Shown: positions 1-9,342 of the stretch, in pieces | Numbering within the stretch: position 1 is the stretch's first letter | How the letters are laid out: each line of letters begins with the position of its first letter | Program-made: the position numbers and the translations under genes | Notes under the pieces: model-generated | What the model was told of the DNA's origin: nothing | The model's input: the letters and a program-made list of their open reading frames with translations, nothing else | Databases searched by the model: none | From: Bacillota bacterium | GTDB lineage: Bacteria; Bacillota; Clostridia; Lachnospirales; Lachnospiraceae | Direction of reading: 5' to 3' | Length of the DNA stretch: 64,000 nt | Assembly (NCBI GenBank): GCA_023423335.1 | Contig: JAFAFU010000030.1 | Location: 248,001-312,000, forward strand

Positions 1-381
1 ATCCCTCAGTTCTTCCTCAGTCGCAACAAGTTCTTCGTAGGTGGCCTGCAGCTCTTCATAGGTAGTCCTCATTTCCCGTACGGTTTTTTGTACCAGCAGG
101 GACCGTTTCCTGACCAGAAGATAGATTAAGCCGATTGTTATCAGTACATATACCCATCCCTTATAGGTTTGTATCTGCTTGTATCGGCTGATGTCCTTGG
201 CAATCATATACAGCAGGTAATCCGATAAGGTAATCCACAGTATGCCAAACAATCCATAAACACCTGATATGATAAGAGCTTCCTTATGGGAATTTATTTT
301 AAACCTCTGCTTGGTATTCAAGTTCGTATTAAGTACGGTTGGTTTTTTATCCGGCTTCTCTGTTTTTATATTTTTAGTCAT
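1..381 (-). CDS. Membrane signalling protein, C-terminus outside window (partial)
   Basis: The first 127 residues of a protein that runs off the left edge are visible. A basic, hydrophilic N-terminus of about 35 residues is followed by a membrane segment (about 37-60), a short extracytoplasmic stretch and a second membrane segment (about 77-92). After that comes a heptad-like helix with repeated EEL triplets (TYEELQATYEELVATEEEL). This kind of helix commonly links a membrane sensor to PAS, GGDEF, EAL or kinase domains in Clostridia, but none of those is visible, so the output function is unknown. The start has GAGG six bases upstream. It is the last visible gene of the leftward chemotaxis operon, 48 bp after the receiver gene, which suggests it acts in the same signalling path. 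Confidence 0.75.
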   Translation of the reverse strand, partial: MTKNIKTEKPDKKPTVLNTNLNTKQRFKINSHKEALIISGVYGLFGILWITLSDYLLYMIAKDISRYKQIQTYKGWVYVLITIGLIYLLVRKRSLLVQKTVREMRTTYEELQATYEELVATEEELRD

Positions 382-429
382 AATTAACCTCACTTACCTG
401 ATCTTCCACGGAACCTGCCAAAGGCTGAT

Positions 430-825
430 TTAATCTGCCAGCCCCAGCTTCTTAATCACTTCAATCAGCTTCTTTATATCAATCGGTTTTGGAGCATATG
501 CATCACATTCATATTCAAAGGCTTTCTGTACAATTTCTATCTCTCCGAGAGCGGTCGTCATTATGATTTTACATCTTCTATCCGGGGAAATGCCTTTTTG
601 CTTTTCCAAAGCCCGGATTGTTTTTAATACCTTTACACCGTCCACCTTCGGCATCATGATATCCAGACAGACCAAGTCATACATCGTATTATCCTTCAAG
701 GATATCATGAAGGCGTCAATAGCCTCCAGCCCGTCAATAACCAAATCACATTTCCCATACGCAGACAATACCTTGCTTAAATACTTTCTGCTGACTAAAT
801 CATCCTCCGCAATTAGAATTCGCAA
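430..825 (-). CDS. Single-domain response regulator (CheY-like receiver)
   Basis: This 131-residue protein is a stand-alone receiver domain. Acidic pocket residues D8 and D9, phosphoacceptor D55 (in CLDIMMPKVDG), T91 and K113 (in PKPID) are all present, so it should be phosphorylated and change shape. It has no DNA-binding or enzymatic output. Translation starts at TTG with AGGAGG eight bases upstream; no better ATG exists. It lies 45 bp downstream of a hybrid histidine kinase and in the same operon as CheA, so either kinase could be its phosphodonor. It lacks the strict length and sequence of flagellar CheY, so a role as a phosphate sink or connector is equally possible. Confidence 0.9.
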   Translation of the reverse strand: MRILIAEDDLVSRKYLSKVLSAYGKCDLVIDGLEAIDAFMISLKDNTMYDLVCLDIMMPKVDGVKVLKTIRALEKQKGISPDRRCKIIMTTALGEIEIVQKAFEYECDAYAPKPIDIKKLIEVIKKLGLAD

Positions 826-870
826 TACCGTTTCCTCCTTAACCCTGGTTTATTCTAAGAGTAGCTATTC

Positions 871-2868
871 TTACGCTCCTGCCGGCTCCGGCCTGTATCT
901 GTCCATTAATTCATACAGCTTCTCTATCTCAATCGGCTTAGCAATGTATTCGTCCATCCCAATCCGAAGGAATTTCTCCCGGTCACCGGGTAAAGCAAAG
1001 GCTGAAACTGCAACGATTAATGTATGTTTTTTATTTCCTTCGCGCATCCGTATCTCCCTGGTGGTTTCAATTCCGTCCATCAACGGCATCTGGATATCCA
1101 TCAGGATCATGTCGTAGTTATTTGACTCATATAATTCCAGCACTTCTATGCCGTTATTTGCAATATCACAGGTAAAACCGCGGGCATTCAGCATACGAAT
1201 CAGTACCATCTGGTTTATTTTATTATCCTCTGCCACAAGAATATGCCCCGCACCCTTCGTCTTCTGATACAGGAGGTCAGTGCCTGTTTCTTCTATTTCT
1301 TTTCCCACCATTAATGGGATCGAGATAAAAAACCGGCTTCCCTTTCCCACCGCGCTTTCCATCCATATACGGCCGCCCATCAGCTCCACAAGCTGCTTGC
1401 TGATTACAAGGCCAAGACCGCTCCCTCCATATTTTCTGGTATAGGAATCATCAATCTGTGTGAAACTTTGAAACAATTTCTTGCTATCCTCTGGCGAAAT
1501 GCCAATTCCTGTATCCGTCACAGAAAATATCACATCGGTCAGCTCTTCCGAACGGAAGGTCTGCCTCACCCCGATGGTGATATCTCCCTCATTTGTAAAC
1601 TTAATTGCATTGCTGACCAGATTATTGAGTACCTGTTTAATTCTGTTCTCGTCACCATGGTAATAGACCCCCATATCAGGAGCGATATCCATATATAATT
1701 TAAGAGACTTATTCATGGCGTGCATATAATTAGCCTTATATACTTCTCCTATAAGCACAGCAAGATCAAAGTCACAATTCTTAACCTTCATTTTTCCTGC
1801 TTCCAGTCTTGAGAAATCTAAAATATCATTGATGATATTTAACAGGGAATTAGAGCATTTCTTCGCTGTTTCCAAATTCTCTATCTGTTCCTGATCCAAT
1901 GGTGTCATCAGGGTCAGATCAATCATTCCCACCACTCCGTTCAAGGGCGTCCTGATCTCATGGCTCATATTTGCCAGAAAGTTACTCTTTGCTTTACTGG
2001 CAACCTCAGCCTGCTCCTTTGCATAGCGAAGCTCCTTCTCATGCCTTACCTGCTTCGTGACGTCTTCAATAATAATGATCAGCTGCAGTCCGTCCTGGTG
2101 ATTCATCGGTGCAAAATTTATTTTGCACCAGGGATCATATTCTTCCTTCCCTATTGTTAATTTCAGCTGAGTGATATAATCCTTTACGAACCTCCCCGTA
2201 CGCATTGTCTCATTGATTACTTTCCTTAAGCCGCACAGGTTACACTTTTCTCCTTTTCCGCAGCCCTTGTTATTATGGGAAACGCACTGGAGCCCGTCCC
2301 CTAATATCTTATTTATGATCTCTTCTTTTTTTATCTGCAGCATTTCACTCAATGCATTGTTCACTTGTTTTATTTCGAATCTGTCATCAACGACCATCAT
2401 GCCCAGGGGAATTAATTCAAACATCATCTGCAGATTGTTTTTTTCATATATAATTGTTTCTTCCATTTTTTTGATCCGGGTGATATCCCGGAATACAACG
2501 ACCATTCCGATTATCCCGTTGCCGGTATCCCGGATGGCGGAAAAGCTTGCAGAGACATAATATTTTTCACCGGCCTTGCTGCGCAGCTCAGAATCCTTTA
2601 AAAGCCCTCTGACCTCACCTGTTTCCTGTACTTCCCTGGCTCTGTAGCGCACCAGCTGTCCATTCTCATTGCATAATATATGGAACACCTCATCCAGGGG
2701 CTTTCCAAAAGCGTCGTTGATATCCCAGCCTGTCATTTTCTGAGCTTTGCTATTCATGAAATCCACCATCCCGTGAATATCCGTAGTAATGACACCATCC
2801 CCGATACAAGCCAGGGTCGCAGCAGCCTTTTGCTGATCTTTTGATATGATATCCTTATATTCCTCCAT
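871..2868 (-). CDS. Hybrid sensor histidine kinase (PAS-PAS-HisKA-HATPase-REC)
   Basis: This is a soluble 665-residue hybrid kinase. Two PAS domains are seen at about 10-135 and 145-275. They are followed by a HisKA phosphoacceptor helix (ANMSHEIRTPLNG), an HATPase domain with N-box (NNLVSNAIKF), G1 (DTGIGI) and G2 (GSGLGL) boxes, and a C-terminal receiver with DIQMPLMDG. The second PAS carries a cysteine group (CVSHNNKGCGKGEKCNLCG) that is known from other PAS sensors and might bind a metal or sense redox state; that is inference. There is no membrane segment, so it senses a cytoplasmic signal. It lies in the chemotaxis operon between cheB and a receiver gene, which is a plausible partner. 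The start is preceded by AGGAGG. Confidence 0.93.
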   Translation of the reverse strand: MEEYKDIISKDQQKAAATLACIGDGVITTDIHGMVDFMNSKAQKMTGWDINDAFGKPLDEVFHILCNENGQLVRYRAREVQETGEVRGLLKDSELRSKAGEKYYVSASFSAIRDTGNGIIGMVVVFRDITRIKKMEETIIYEKNNLQMMFELIPLGMMVVDDRFEIKQVNNALSEMLQIKKEEIINKILGDGLQCVSHNNKGCGKGEKCNLCGLRKVINETMRTGRFVKDYITQLKLTIGKEEYDPWCKINFAPMNHQDGLQLIIIIEDVTKQVRHEKELRYAKEQAEVASKAKSNFLANMSHEIRTPLNGVVGMIDLTLMTPLDQEQIENLETAKKCSNSLLNIINDILDFSRLEAGKMKVKNCDFDLAVLIGEVYKANYMHAMNKSLKLYMDIAPDMGVYYHGDENRIKQVLNNLVSNAIKFTNEGDITIGVRQTFRSEELTDVIFSVTDTGIGISPEDSKKLFQSFTQIDDSYTRKYGGSGLGLVISKQLVELMGGRIWMESAVGKGSRFFISIPLMVGKEIEETGTDLLYQKTKGAGHILVAEDNKINQMVLIRMLNARGFTCDIANNGIEVLELYESNNYDMILMDIQMPLMDGIETTREIRMREGNKKHTLIVAVSAFALPGDREKFLRIGMDEYIAKPIEIEKLYELMDRYRPEPAGA

Positions 2869-2923
2869 AAAGTTCCTCCTGCCTTATACTAACCAAGCCC
2901 AAATATAGGATCCGGATGCGGCC

Positions 2924-3940
2924 CTACCGCAGCAAGGTGCAAAGCATCTCAGGTATCTTATCCAGGGGTAACTGATACTCCACCGCACCGACATCGAAGG
3001 CAACCTTCGGCATGCCATACACCACACTGGAGGCTTCATCCTGGCCGATTGTACGTGCCCCCTTCCGCCGCATGGACAGCATTCCCTTTGCTCCATCGTA
3101 GCCCATGCCCGTCAGAATAACACCGATCGCATTCTCCCTGCATTCTTTCGCGACCGAATCAAACAGTACGTCTACGGACGGACAGTGACCATTCACTTTA
3201 TCTCCCTGATATACATTAAGCTTGTGCCTGTCACCAATTTTCTTGATTGTCAGATGATGATCTCCCGGTGCTACGAAGATTCTTCCGGGCTCCAGATAAT
3301 CCCCCTGCTCCGCTTCCTTTACTTTAAAATGGGACTGTGCATTCAGACGTTCAGCAAACATGCGTGAAAACTGCGGCGGAATATGCTGCACGATCAACAT
3401 ACCGGGCATGGCCGCCGGCAGCTGCTTTATGATATTGGAGATGGCTTCTGTTCCGCCTGTGGATGCCCCTATCGCTATTACTTTTTTTAAGTCCAAGGTA
3501 TGGGGAGTATGTACCTTCTCTGCATTTTTACTGTTTACCCCCATAACCTTGGCACTTGCTACCATTTTTATTTTTACAATTAATTCCTGGATAAAGTGCT
3601 CCACACTTTGAGGAGATATTACATTCGGCTTCGTAACAAAATCCACCGCACCGACATTCAATGCGTCAAAGACAGCGCTGCTGACCGAACTGACAACGAT
3701 GACAGGGATTTGATATTGGGGTAATAACCGCCGCAAAAATTCAATCCCATTCATTTTAGGCATTTCCACATCGCAGGTCATAACATCAGGCTGAAATTTC
3801 AGTATTTTATCTCTGGCATCAAATGGGTCCTCCGCCTTTGCGACCACTTCAATATTAAAGTCTGCCGAAACTCCTCTGGATATCACTTCACGAAATACAA
3901 TGCTGTCATCCAATACCAGAACTCTTATCTTTTTGCTCAT
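2924..3940 (-). CDS. cheB: Protein-glutamate methylesterase/glutaminase CheB
   Basis: CheB removes methyl groups from receptor glutamates and deamidates glutamines, giving chemotactic adaptation. The 338-residue protein has an N-terminal receiver with phosphoacceptor D57 (TCDVEMPKMNG) and a C-terminal esterase. Catalytic S160 (GASTGG), H186 (VQHIPP) and D282 (GMGYDGAKG) form the expected triad. It follows cheR by 32 bp in the order cheA, cheW, mcp, cheR, cheB, so phosphorylation by CheA and opposition to CheR are expected. The start has AAGGAG upstream. Family assignment is very secure. Confidence 0.97.
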   Translation of the reverse strand: MSKKIRVLVLDDSIVFREVISRGVSADFNIEVVAKAEDPFDARDKILKFQPDVMTCDVEMPKMNGIEFLRRLLPQYQIPVIVVSSVSSAVFDALNVGAVDFVTKPNVISPQSVEHFIQELIVKIKMVASAKVMGVNSKNAEKVHTPHTLDLKKVIAIGASTGGTEAISNIIKQLPAAMPGMLIVQHIPPQFSRMFAERLNAQSHFKVKEAEQGDYLEPGRIFVAPGDHHLTIKKIGDRHKLNVYQGDKVNGHCPSVDVLFDSVAKECRENAIGVILTGMGYDGAKGMLSMRRKGARTIGQDEASSVVYGMPKVAFDVGAVEYQLPLDKIPEMLCTLLR

Positions 3941-3972
3941 CCAGATGATCTCCTTAACCTTAATCCCGCATA

Positions 3973-4797
3973 CTATTCTTTTCTGTAAACAGCGGGACAG
4001 ACATATGTAAATCCTGAGGTTCCCCTGGTGATGGACTCAGAATGCCCGATAAATAAGTATCCACCATAATCCAGAACATCATAAAACTTGTTAATTAATG
4101 CTTCCCTTGTTTTCTTGTCAAAATATATCATCACATTCCTGCAAAAAATAACCTGTATTTTCTTTTTGAAAGGAAAAACCTGTTCCATCAGATTGAGCTT
4201 TCGGAATAAAACCTCATTTTTTAATCTGTCGGTAATGACAGAGCTTTCATTATCGTATTTTTTGAAATACCGGCTTCTCCACTGCATTGGCAACGGTGCG
4301 GTCTGTTCGTTATGATAAATTCCTTTTCTGGCTTTTTCCAGGACACTCTCCGAAATATCGGTCGCAAGTATCTTCGTATCCCACCACAGCTTATCATTTC
4401 CGAAGACCTCGTCAACAATCATTGCCAGCGTATAAGCCTCTTCTCCTGAGGAACAGGCAGCACACCATATCCTTAGATCCTTATCTTTCACCGTACGCAT
4501 TAAAAACGGAAGGACAATATCCCTGAAATAGTAAAAGTGATTGGTTTCTCTCATGAAATAGGTATGATTTGTCGTGACCTTATCCACCAGGAGGCTGCCC
4601 GCTTTACCGCTCTTATCCGCTACCAGATAGTTATAATATTCCGTAAAGCTTTGAAAGCCCATCTGGAGAAGAATATTCTGTAATCTTCCGGCTAATAGGG
4701 ATTGTTTTTCCTCTTTCAGATGTATCCCATAATGGATTTCGATATATTCCGATAATAGTTGGAACTCTTTTTGTGATATACTCGCCACAAGGTTCAT
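3973..4797 (-). CDS. cheR: Chemotaxis protein methyltransferase CheR
   Basis: CheR methylates glutamates on the signalling helices of methyl-accepting proteins using S-adenosylmethionine. This 274-residue protein has the N-terminal helical CheR domain and the SAM-binding methyltransferase fold with motif WCAACSSGEEAYT. The C-terminal core contains IFCRNVMIYFD and FIGHSES, both typical of the family. There is no TPR extension. It sits 17 bp downstream of the receptor gene that is its probable substrate and 32 bp upstream of cheB. Length and motifs match the family. Confidence 0.97.
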   Translation of the reverse strand: MNLVASISQKEFQLLSEYIEIHYGIHLKEEKQSLLAGRLQNILLQMGFQSFTEYYNYLVADKSGKAGSLLVDKVTTNHTYFMRETNHFYYFRDIVLPFLMRTVKDKDLRIWCAACSSGEEAYTLAMIVDEVFGNDKLWWDTKILATDISESVLEKARKGIYHNEQTAPLPMQWRSRYFKKYDNESSVITDRLKNEVLFRKLNLMEQVFPFKKKIQVIFCRNVMIYFDKKTREALINKFYDVLDYGGYLFIGHSESITRGTSGFTYVCPAVYRKE

Positions 4798-4814
4798 CTT
4801 CCTTTATTTAACGC

Positions 4815-6533
4815 TTAATATTTGCCAAACTCTTTATCACTTAGGGCAATTTTTTTTGTATTGGGGACTATATCCTCCTGTTCCTTCCTGACGGCCTTAG
4901 CGCTTCCTCCATTCATTTGCTCCAGCATCCGCAGCACTTCCGGATTCAGCGTTTCCAGACCCTTGTATGCAATCCCTCTGTCTGCCTTTTTCAGCTTAAA
5001 TTTACTGACTTGATTTCGAAGCATCTCTGCCTGGCCTGACAGCTCCGCACTGGCTGCTGCGGTCTCCTCCGAGGTTGCCGAAGTCGTCTGAACCACCTCC
5101 GATATCTGAGCGAGGCCTTGATTAATCTGCTCCACACCAAGTGCCTGTTCGTTTGAGGCCACCGCTATTTGGTTTACAAGGCTTGCTACCTTTCCTATTC
5201 CCTCTACGATATGATTCAACGCATCTGCTGTCTGATTCGCTATCTTTGTACCATCTTCAACCTTCTTAATGGAGCCTTCGATCATATCCGTCGTTTCCTT
5301 CGCCGCATTAGCGGAACGGGCTGCCAGGTTTCTGACCTCCTCCGCTACCACCGCAAAGCCCTTCCCGTGCTGGCCGGCTCTGGCCGCTTCTACTGCCGCA
5401 TTCAGGGCAAGTATATTTGTCTGGAACGCAATCTCATCAATCACCTTTATTATCCTGGATATATTATTTGATGATTCATTGATTTCCTCCATGGCCTTCA
5501 GCATGCTGTTCATTTGCCCGCTTCCCTGAGCGGCATTTGTCTTTGCAGTCTCCGATATCTCATTTGCCGTACTGGAGTTTTTCGCATTTTCCCGTGTCTG
5601 TGAAGCAATTTCTTCTATGGATGCCGTTAACTCTTCAATCGAACTGGCTTGTTCTGTTGCTCCCTGGGATAGCGACATGCTGGATTCCGATACCTGTCTG
5701 GAACCGGAGGCCACCTGTTCCGATGCCGAATTGATATTGGTCATAACCTCGTTGACATTATGGGTCATGGAATTAAAGGCATTGGCAAGCTCGCCGATCT
5801 CATCCCTGGTATCTATGCTGATATTAACATCCAGATTGCCCTCCGCAATTTCCTGGGCGGCCTTTACCAGCTTATTGATTGGCTTCTTGATGATGCTGCT
5901 GATAAACAGGCCCAGTAAAACAGAGGCAAGAATACCTATACACAGCAGTGTAATCATAGTAATGGTTGATGTATTTGCTAACAGCCTGTTACTATTTTCC
6001 GTCTCTTCCGCTGCAGCCAGCTTGATTTCTACGACTCGCGCCAGGGCATCCTGGATCTCTTTTCGGATGATTTCCCCTTCACCGTTCAGTATTTTCTTGG
6101 CTTCCGGCTCATTATCTTCTTTGCAGTATTCTATGGCCTCGGCGACCAACGCATCATATTTTGCCTTCTTATCCTTAAGCAGCTGGACCAGCTCAGCGCC
6201 TTCCTCGGTTAATAATGTTTTTTCAAAGGTTAACAAGCTGGCGGTAAAATCTTCGTTCCGCGCTTTGATTAAGTCTTCGATCGGGGGTATTTCATCCAAT
6301 GATTGTATCAGAAGTACATCCTTTACATCACTCCTCATCCTCTGAAAGGATTCCGTAATGACAATCACATCCCCAAGAGGGACTGTCATTGTCTCATACA
6401 GCTTTTTATCCGCTTTCTCAATGGACTTAATATTTATCACTCCTACCGCACCTATAATCCCTGCGATCAAGGCTACAATGATAAAGCCGATAATAAGCTT
6501 TACCCCAATTTTCAAATTATAATACCATCTCAT
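4815..6533 (-). CDS. Methyl-accepting chemotaxis protein with 4HB sensor and HAMP
   Basis: This 572-residue receptor has a membrane segment near residues 12-32, an extracytoplasmic four-helix-bundle-like region to about residue 185, a second membrane segment (about 188-212), a HAMP domain (about 213-265), and a long coiled-coil signalling domain. The conserved hairpin tip that contacts CheA and CheW is intact (IAFQTNILALNAAVEAARAG). No C-terminal NWxxF-type tether for CheR is present; the protein ends in DKEFGKY. It is encoded between cheW and cheR, so it is probably the dedicated receptor of this array. The ligand cannot be read from the sequence. AGGAGG lies seven bases before the ATG. Confidence 0.95.
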   Translation of the reverse strand: MRWYYNLKIGVKLIIGFIIVALIAGIIGAVGVINIKSIEKADKKLYETMTVPLGDVIVITESFQRMRSDVKDVLLIQSLDEIPPIEDLIKARNEDFTASLLTFEKTLLTEEGAELVQLLKDKKAKYDALVAEAIEYCKEDNEPEAKKILNGEGEIIRKEIQDALARVVEIKLAAAEETENSNRLLANTSTITMITLLCIGILASVLLGLFISSIIKKPINKLVKAAQEIAEGNLDVNISIDTRDEIGELANAFNSMTHNVNEVMTNINSASEQVASGSRQVSESSMSLSQGATEQASSIEELTASIEEIASQTRENAKNSSTANEISETAKTNAAQGSGQMNSMLKAMEEINESSNNISRIIKVIDEIAFQTNILALNAAVEAARAGQHGKGFAVVAEEVRNLAARSANAAKETTDMIEGSIKKVEDGTKIANQTADALNHIVEGIGKVASLVNQIAVASNEQALGVEQINQGLAQISEVVQTTSATSEETAAASAELSGQAEMLRNQVSKFKLKKADRGIAYKGLETLNPEVLRMLEQMNGGSAKAVRKEQEDIVPNTKKIALSDKEFGKY

Positions 6534-6551
6534 ACCACAACCTCCTTATTC

Positions 6552-7043
6552 TTAGTTATCGATTTTTATCAGCTCTTCGACTTCTTCCTCATCCAAAAGC
6601 TTATCGCAGTCTAAAATCAGTGTCACCTTGCTTCCCGACTTTCCGATTCCCTTCACATATTTCTTTCCGGCTTTATTGATATCCGGAGGCGGTACGATCT
6701 CCTGTTCCGGAATAGAGAGCACCTCTTCCACCATGTCGACAATCATTCCGATCGATATGTCTTTAATATCGATTACTATGATACAGGTCTTATCATTATA
6801 ATTTAGCGAAGTTTTTTTGAATCTTAATCTCACATCCATTACCGGTATAATTTTCCCCCGCAGATTAATAATTCCCCTGATGTAGTCAGGAAGCTCCGGA
6901 ACCTCTGTGATTGGTTGTATTCCGACGATTTCAGTAACATATTGTATTTCAATTCCGTATGACTCATTACCCAATGAAAATGTAAGAAACTTGCCTTTTT
7001 GGGTATCTTCTTCATACAATTCCTGTATTACTTCATCTTTCAT
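6552..7043 (-). CDS. cheW: Chemotaxis coupling protein CheW
   Basis: CheW bridges receptors to the kinase CheA in signalling arrays. The predicted product is 163 residues and consists of one CheW domain (FLTFSLGNESYGIEI; RGIINLRGKIIPVMD; PPPDI). I start it at the ATG at 7043, which has GGAGG seven bases upstream; an in-frame ATG 33 bases earlier has no ribosome site. It lies between cheA and the receptor gene. Phylogenetic class cannot be told without comparison, but the family call is secure. Confidence 0.96.
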   Translation of the reverse strand: MKDEVIQELYEEDTQKGKFLTFSLGNESYGIEIQYVTEIVGIQPITEVPELPDYIRGIINLRGKIIPVMDVRLRFKKTSLNYNDKTCIIVIDIKDISIGMIVDMVEEVLSIPEQEIVPPPDINKAGKKYVKGIGKSGSKVTLILDCDKLLDEEEVEELIKIDN

Positions 7044-7086
7044 ACTGCTAACCTCCATCTGCCACTTCAGTGGCATACAAAACTGT

Positions 7087-9147
7087 TTATCCGTTAATCA
7101 GGCTGCCAATGTCAAGAATCAGACTGATATTTCCGTCGCCTAATAAAGTACACCCCCCCAATCCTTTAATTTTCCGTTTTTGCTTAATATAGTTCGGAAG
7201 AGCCTTTACCACTACCTGCTGCTGCCCGATCAATTCATCCGCAAAAAGGCAGCAGCTTTTACCGTCCTGTTCCACCATGATTAAAATGCCCTTTGTGAGC
7301 TCCCTGATTCCGGTATGCACATTGTAATGCTTATGGAGCCGTAGGATGGGATAGCATTGTCCTCTTACCATAATCATTTCATTCCCGTCCGAATCCACAA
7401 ACAGATCCGCCTCACCCGGTCTGAGGGATTCTTTTATCGCAATGATTGGTATCGTATATCTGGAATCCCCGACCTTAATATTCATTCCATCGATAATCGC
7501 CAGGGTCAAAGGTATCCGAAGTGTTATGGTTGTCCCCGCCCCGGCGGTGCTTTCCACTGTAACAGAGCCCCCGACAGCCTCTAAATTTTTCACTACCACA
7601 TCCATCCCGACGCCTCGGCCGGAAAATTCGGTTATTTCCTCTTTGGTTGAAAAACCGGGCAGAAGAATCAGATTGTAGATCTCCTGTTCCGGCATTTCAT
7701 CTTCTATTTTGTCTATGAAGCCCTTTTTTCTTGCCTTCTCCAGGATAATATCCTTATTCAGTCCTCTTCCGTCATCCCGGATGATAACCAGTACGTCACT
7801 GCCGGAATTTTTTGCTTCCAGAGTGATATGTCCCATTCTGTCTTTTCCTCTATGAATTCTATCCTCATTGTCTTCTATTCCATGGTCCAGGGAATTTCGT
7901 ATCAGGTGCATTAACGGATCTGAAATATTTTCAATGATGTTCTTGTCTACTTCTGTTTCCTCACCGATTACAATAAGCTCTGCTTCCTTCCCCAGTCTCT
8001 TACACATATCCCTCATGATCCGCTGCATTTTCAGAAAGGTTGTAGAGAGGGGCACCATGCGGATTGACATAACCATGTCCTGCAGTTCGTTGGTGATTTT
8101 ATGCAGCTGCCTTGCCGCATTGTGGAAATTTCTTATCTCCAGGTTTTTTAGTTCCGGATTTTGAGTAACCATCGCTTCCGCAATCACCATTTCGCCGACC
8201 AAATCCATCAGCTTGTCAAGCTTTTCTACATTTACGCTGATCATGGATTGACCTGATCCCGCTGTTTCCTTAGTACCCTGCTGCTTCTCTTCTGCCGGTT
8301 CCACCTGGGGCATTTTTATCTGCGCTGCCGTCGCCTCCGCCTTTTTTGTTTCATAGAATTGCTGAAAGGAATCATCATTTTCCAGTTGGACAAGCTCCAG
8401 GGATTTCAAAAAAATGGTCTGCATAAAGAACCGGTGCATAGCCTCATAGCTTTGATCCGTAACGATATAAATTTCAAAGCCGTTTTCTCTGATCCACAGG
8501 GCGGTATCATCATTCTCAATGATGTCCGGAGGCAAATAGTATACCTCCTTCGCTATATCCATCAGGTTATGGATCACGGTATATCCTCTGATGTTTTCCA
8601 TCTCACAGTCTTCATGAAACATAATCCTTGCTCTGAAACGATTTGCTTGTACCTGCTCGTTCTTCTTCAAGGTTGCTATGTAATACTGTTGTTTTTCTTT
8701 TGCTTCCGGCTTTGGTATTGTAATTGACGGCAATACCTCCTCTTTGATTTTCTCTAAAAAGCCGGTCAGTCTGACGATCAGGGCCCCTGCATCTCCGTCC
8801 GCAGGATCGCCGCATTTAATCTTCTCAAGCTCAACCTTGATGAAATCAACGCCTTCCAAAACCAGATCGGAAAGCATGGAATCATCAATATGCTGAGGTT
8901 TTTGCTCTCTCAGGCAATAGAAAATATCCTCTATTGTATGGGCCAGCGAACTTATATTCTTAAAAAGCATCATTGCGGATGAACCTTTGATTGTATGCAT
9001 GAACCTGAAGATTTTATTGATTGCATCCTGACAATAGGTTTTCGATTTTTCACAGGCAATAATAACCTGCTCCAATTGCTCCAACTGCTGTGTTGTTTCG
9101 AAGATATACATATCCAGCATAGGCTCGTTTGCATATTTTTCCGTCAC
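7087..9147 (-). CDS. cheA: Chemotaxis histidine kinase CheA
   Basis: CheA autophosphorylates and passes phosphate to CheY- and CheB-type receivers. The 686-residue protein has an HPt (P1) domain with phosphoacceptor H51 (FMHTIKGSS). A region at about 165-290 looks like a P2 response-regulator binding domain, and the P3 dimerisation helices follow. The P4 ATPase domain has an N-box (LMHLIRNSLDHGIED) and DDGRG and GRGVGMDVV boxes, and a CheW-like P5 domain forms the C-terminus. The start is GTG with a G-rich ribosome site eight bases upstream. It is the first gene of the operon and has a distinctive repeat array in its upstream region. Confidence 0.97.
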   Translation of the reverse strand: MTEKYANEPMLDMYIFETTQQLEQLEQVIIACEKSKTYCQDAINKIFRFMHTIKGSSAMMLFKNISSLAHTIEDIFYCLREQKPQHIDDSMLSDLVLEGVDFIKVELEKIKCGDPADGDAGALIVRLTGFLEKIKEEVLPSITIPKPEAKEKQQYYIATLKKNEQVQANRFRARIMFHEDCEMENIRGYTVIHNLMDIAKEVYYLPPDIIENDDTALWIRENGFEIYIVTDQSYEAMHRFFMQTIFLKSLELVQLENDDSFQQFYETKKAEATAAQIKMPQVEPAEEKQQGTKETAGSGQSMISVNVEKLDKLMDLVGEMVIAEAMVTQNPELKNLEIRNFHNAARQLHKITNELQDMVMSIRMVPLSTTFLKMQRIMRDMCKRLGKEAELIVIGEETEVDKNIIENISDPLMHLIRNSLDHGIEDNEDRIHRGKDRMGHITLEAKNSGSDVLVIIRDDGRGLNKDIILEKARKKGFIDKIEDEMPEQEIYNLILLPGFSTKEEITEFSGRGVGMDVVVKNLEAVGGSVTVESTAGAGTTITLRIPLTLAIIDGMNIKVGDSRYTIPIIAIKESLRPGEADLFVDSDGNEMIMVRGQCYPILRLHKHYNVHTGIRELTKGILIMVEQDGKSCCLFADELIGQQQVVVKALPNYIKQKRKIKGLGGCTLLGDGNISLILDIGSLING

Positions 9148-9203
9148 ATAGTTTTCCCCCCTTCATTGTGAGTGATACATTATACCTATCATAACAATTT
9201 TAT

Positions 9204-9234
9204 CTGACAAATAACTGACAAATAACTGACAAAC
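9204..9234. repeat. Three 11-bp direct repeats upstream of cheA
   Basis: The plus strand reads CTGACAAATAA twice in perfect tandem and then CTGACAAAC. On the minus strand this is TTTGTCAG repeated with an 11-bp period, that is one helical turn, just upstream of a TATAAT-like hexamer before cheA. Direct repeats of 11 bp are the usual target of OmpR/PhoB-type and SARP-type winged-helix regulators. The neighbouring gene at 9343 encodes such a regulator. Binding itself is inference. Confidence 0.6.
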
Positions 9235-9342
9235 CGGCCGAAATCCCCACTATTTTCTAAAATTTTGCAGCAAAAAACTCCATCATTGCGGGTATGTCCG
9301 GCTCACAATGTAAGGAGTTATAATTTTAAATATGATCTTATA

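Noticed and set aside
5617..6345. A 242-codon plus-strand open frame opposite the methyl-accepting protein gene
   Set aside because: It is the antisense shadow of a repetitive coiled-coil coding sequence; the product is serine- and leucine-rich and has no start signal.
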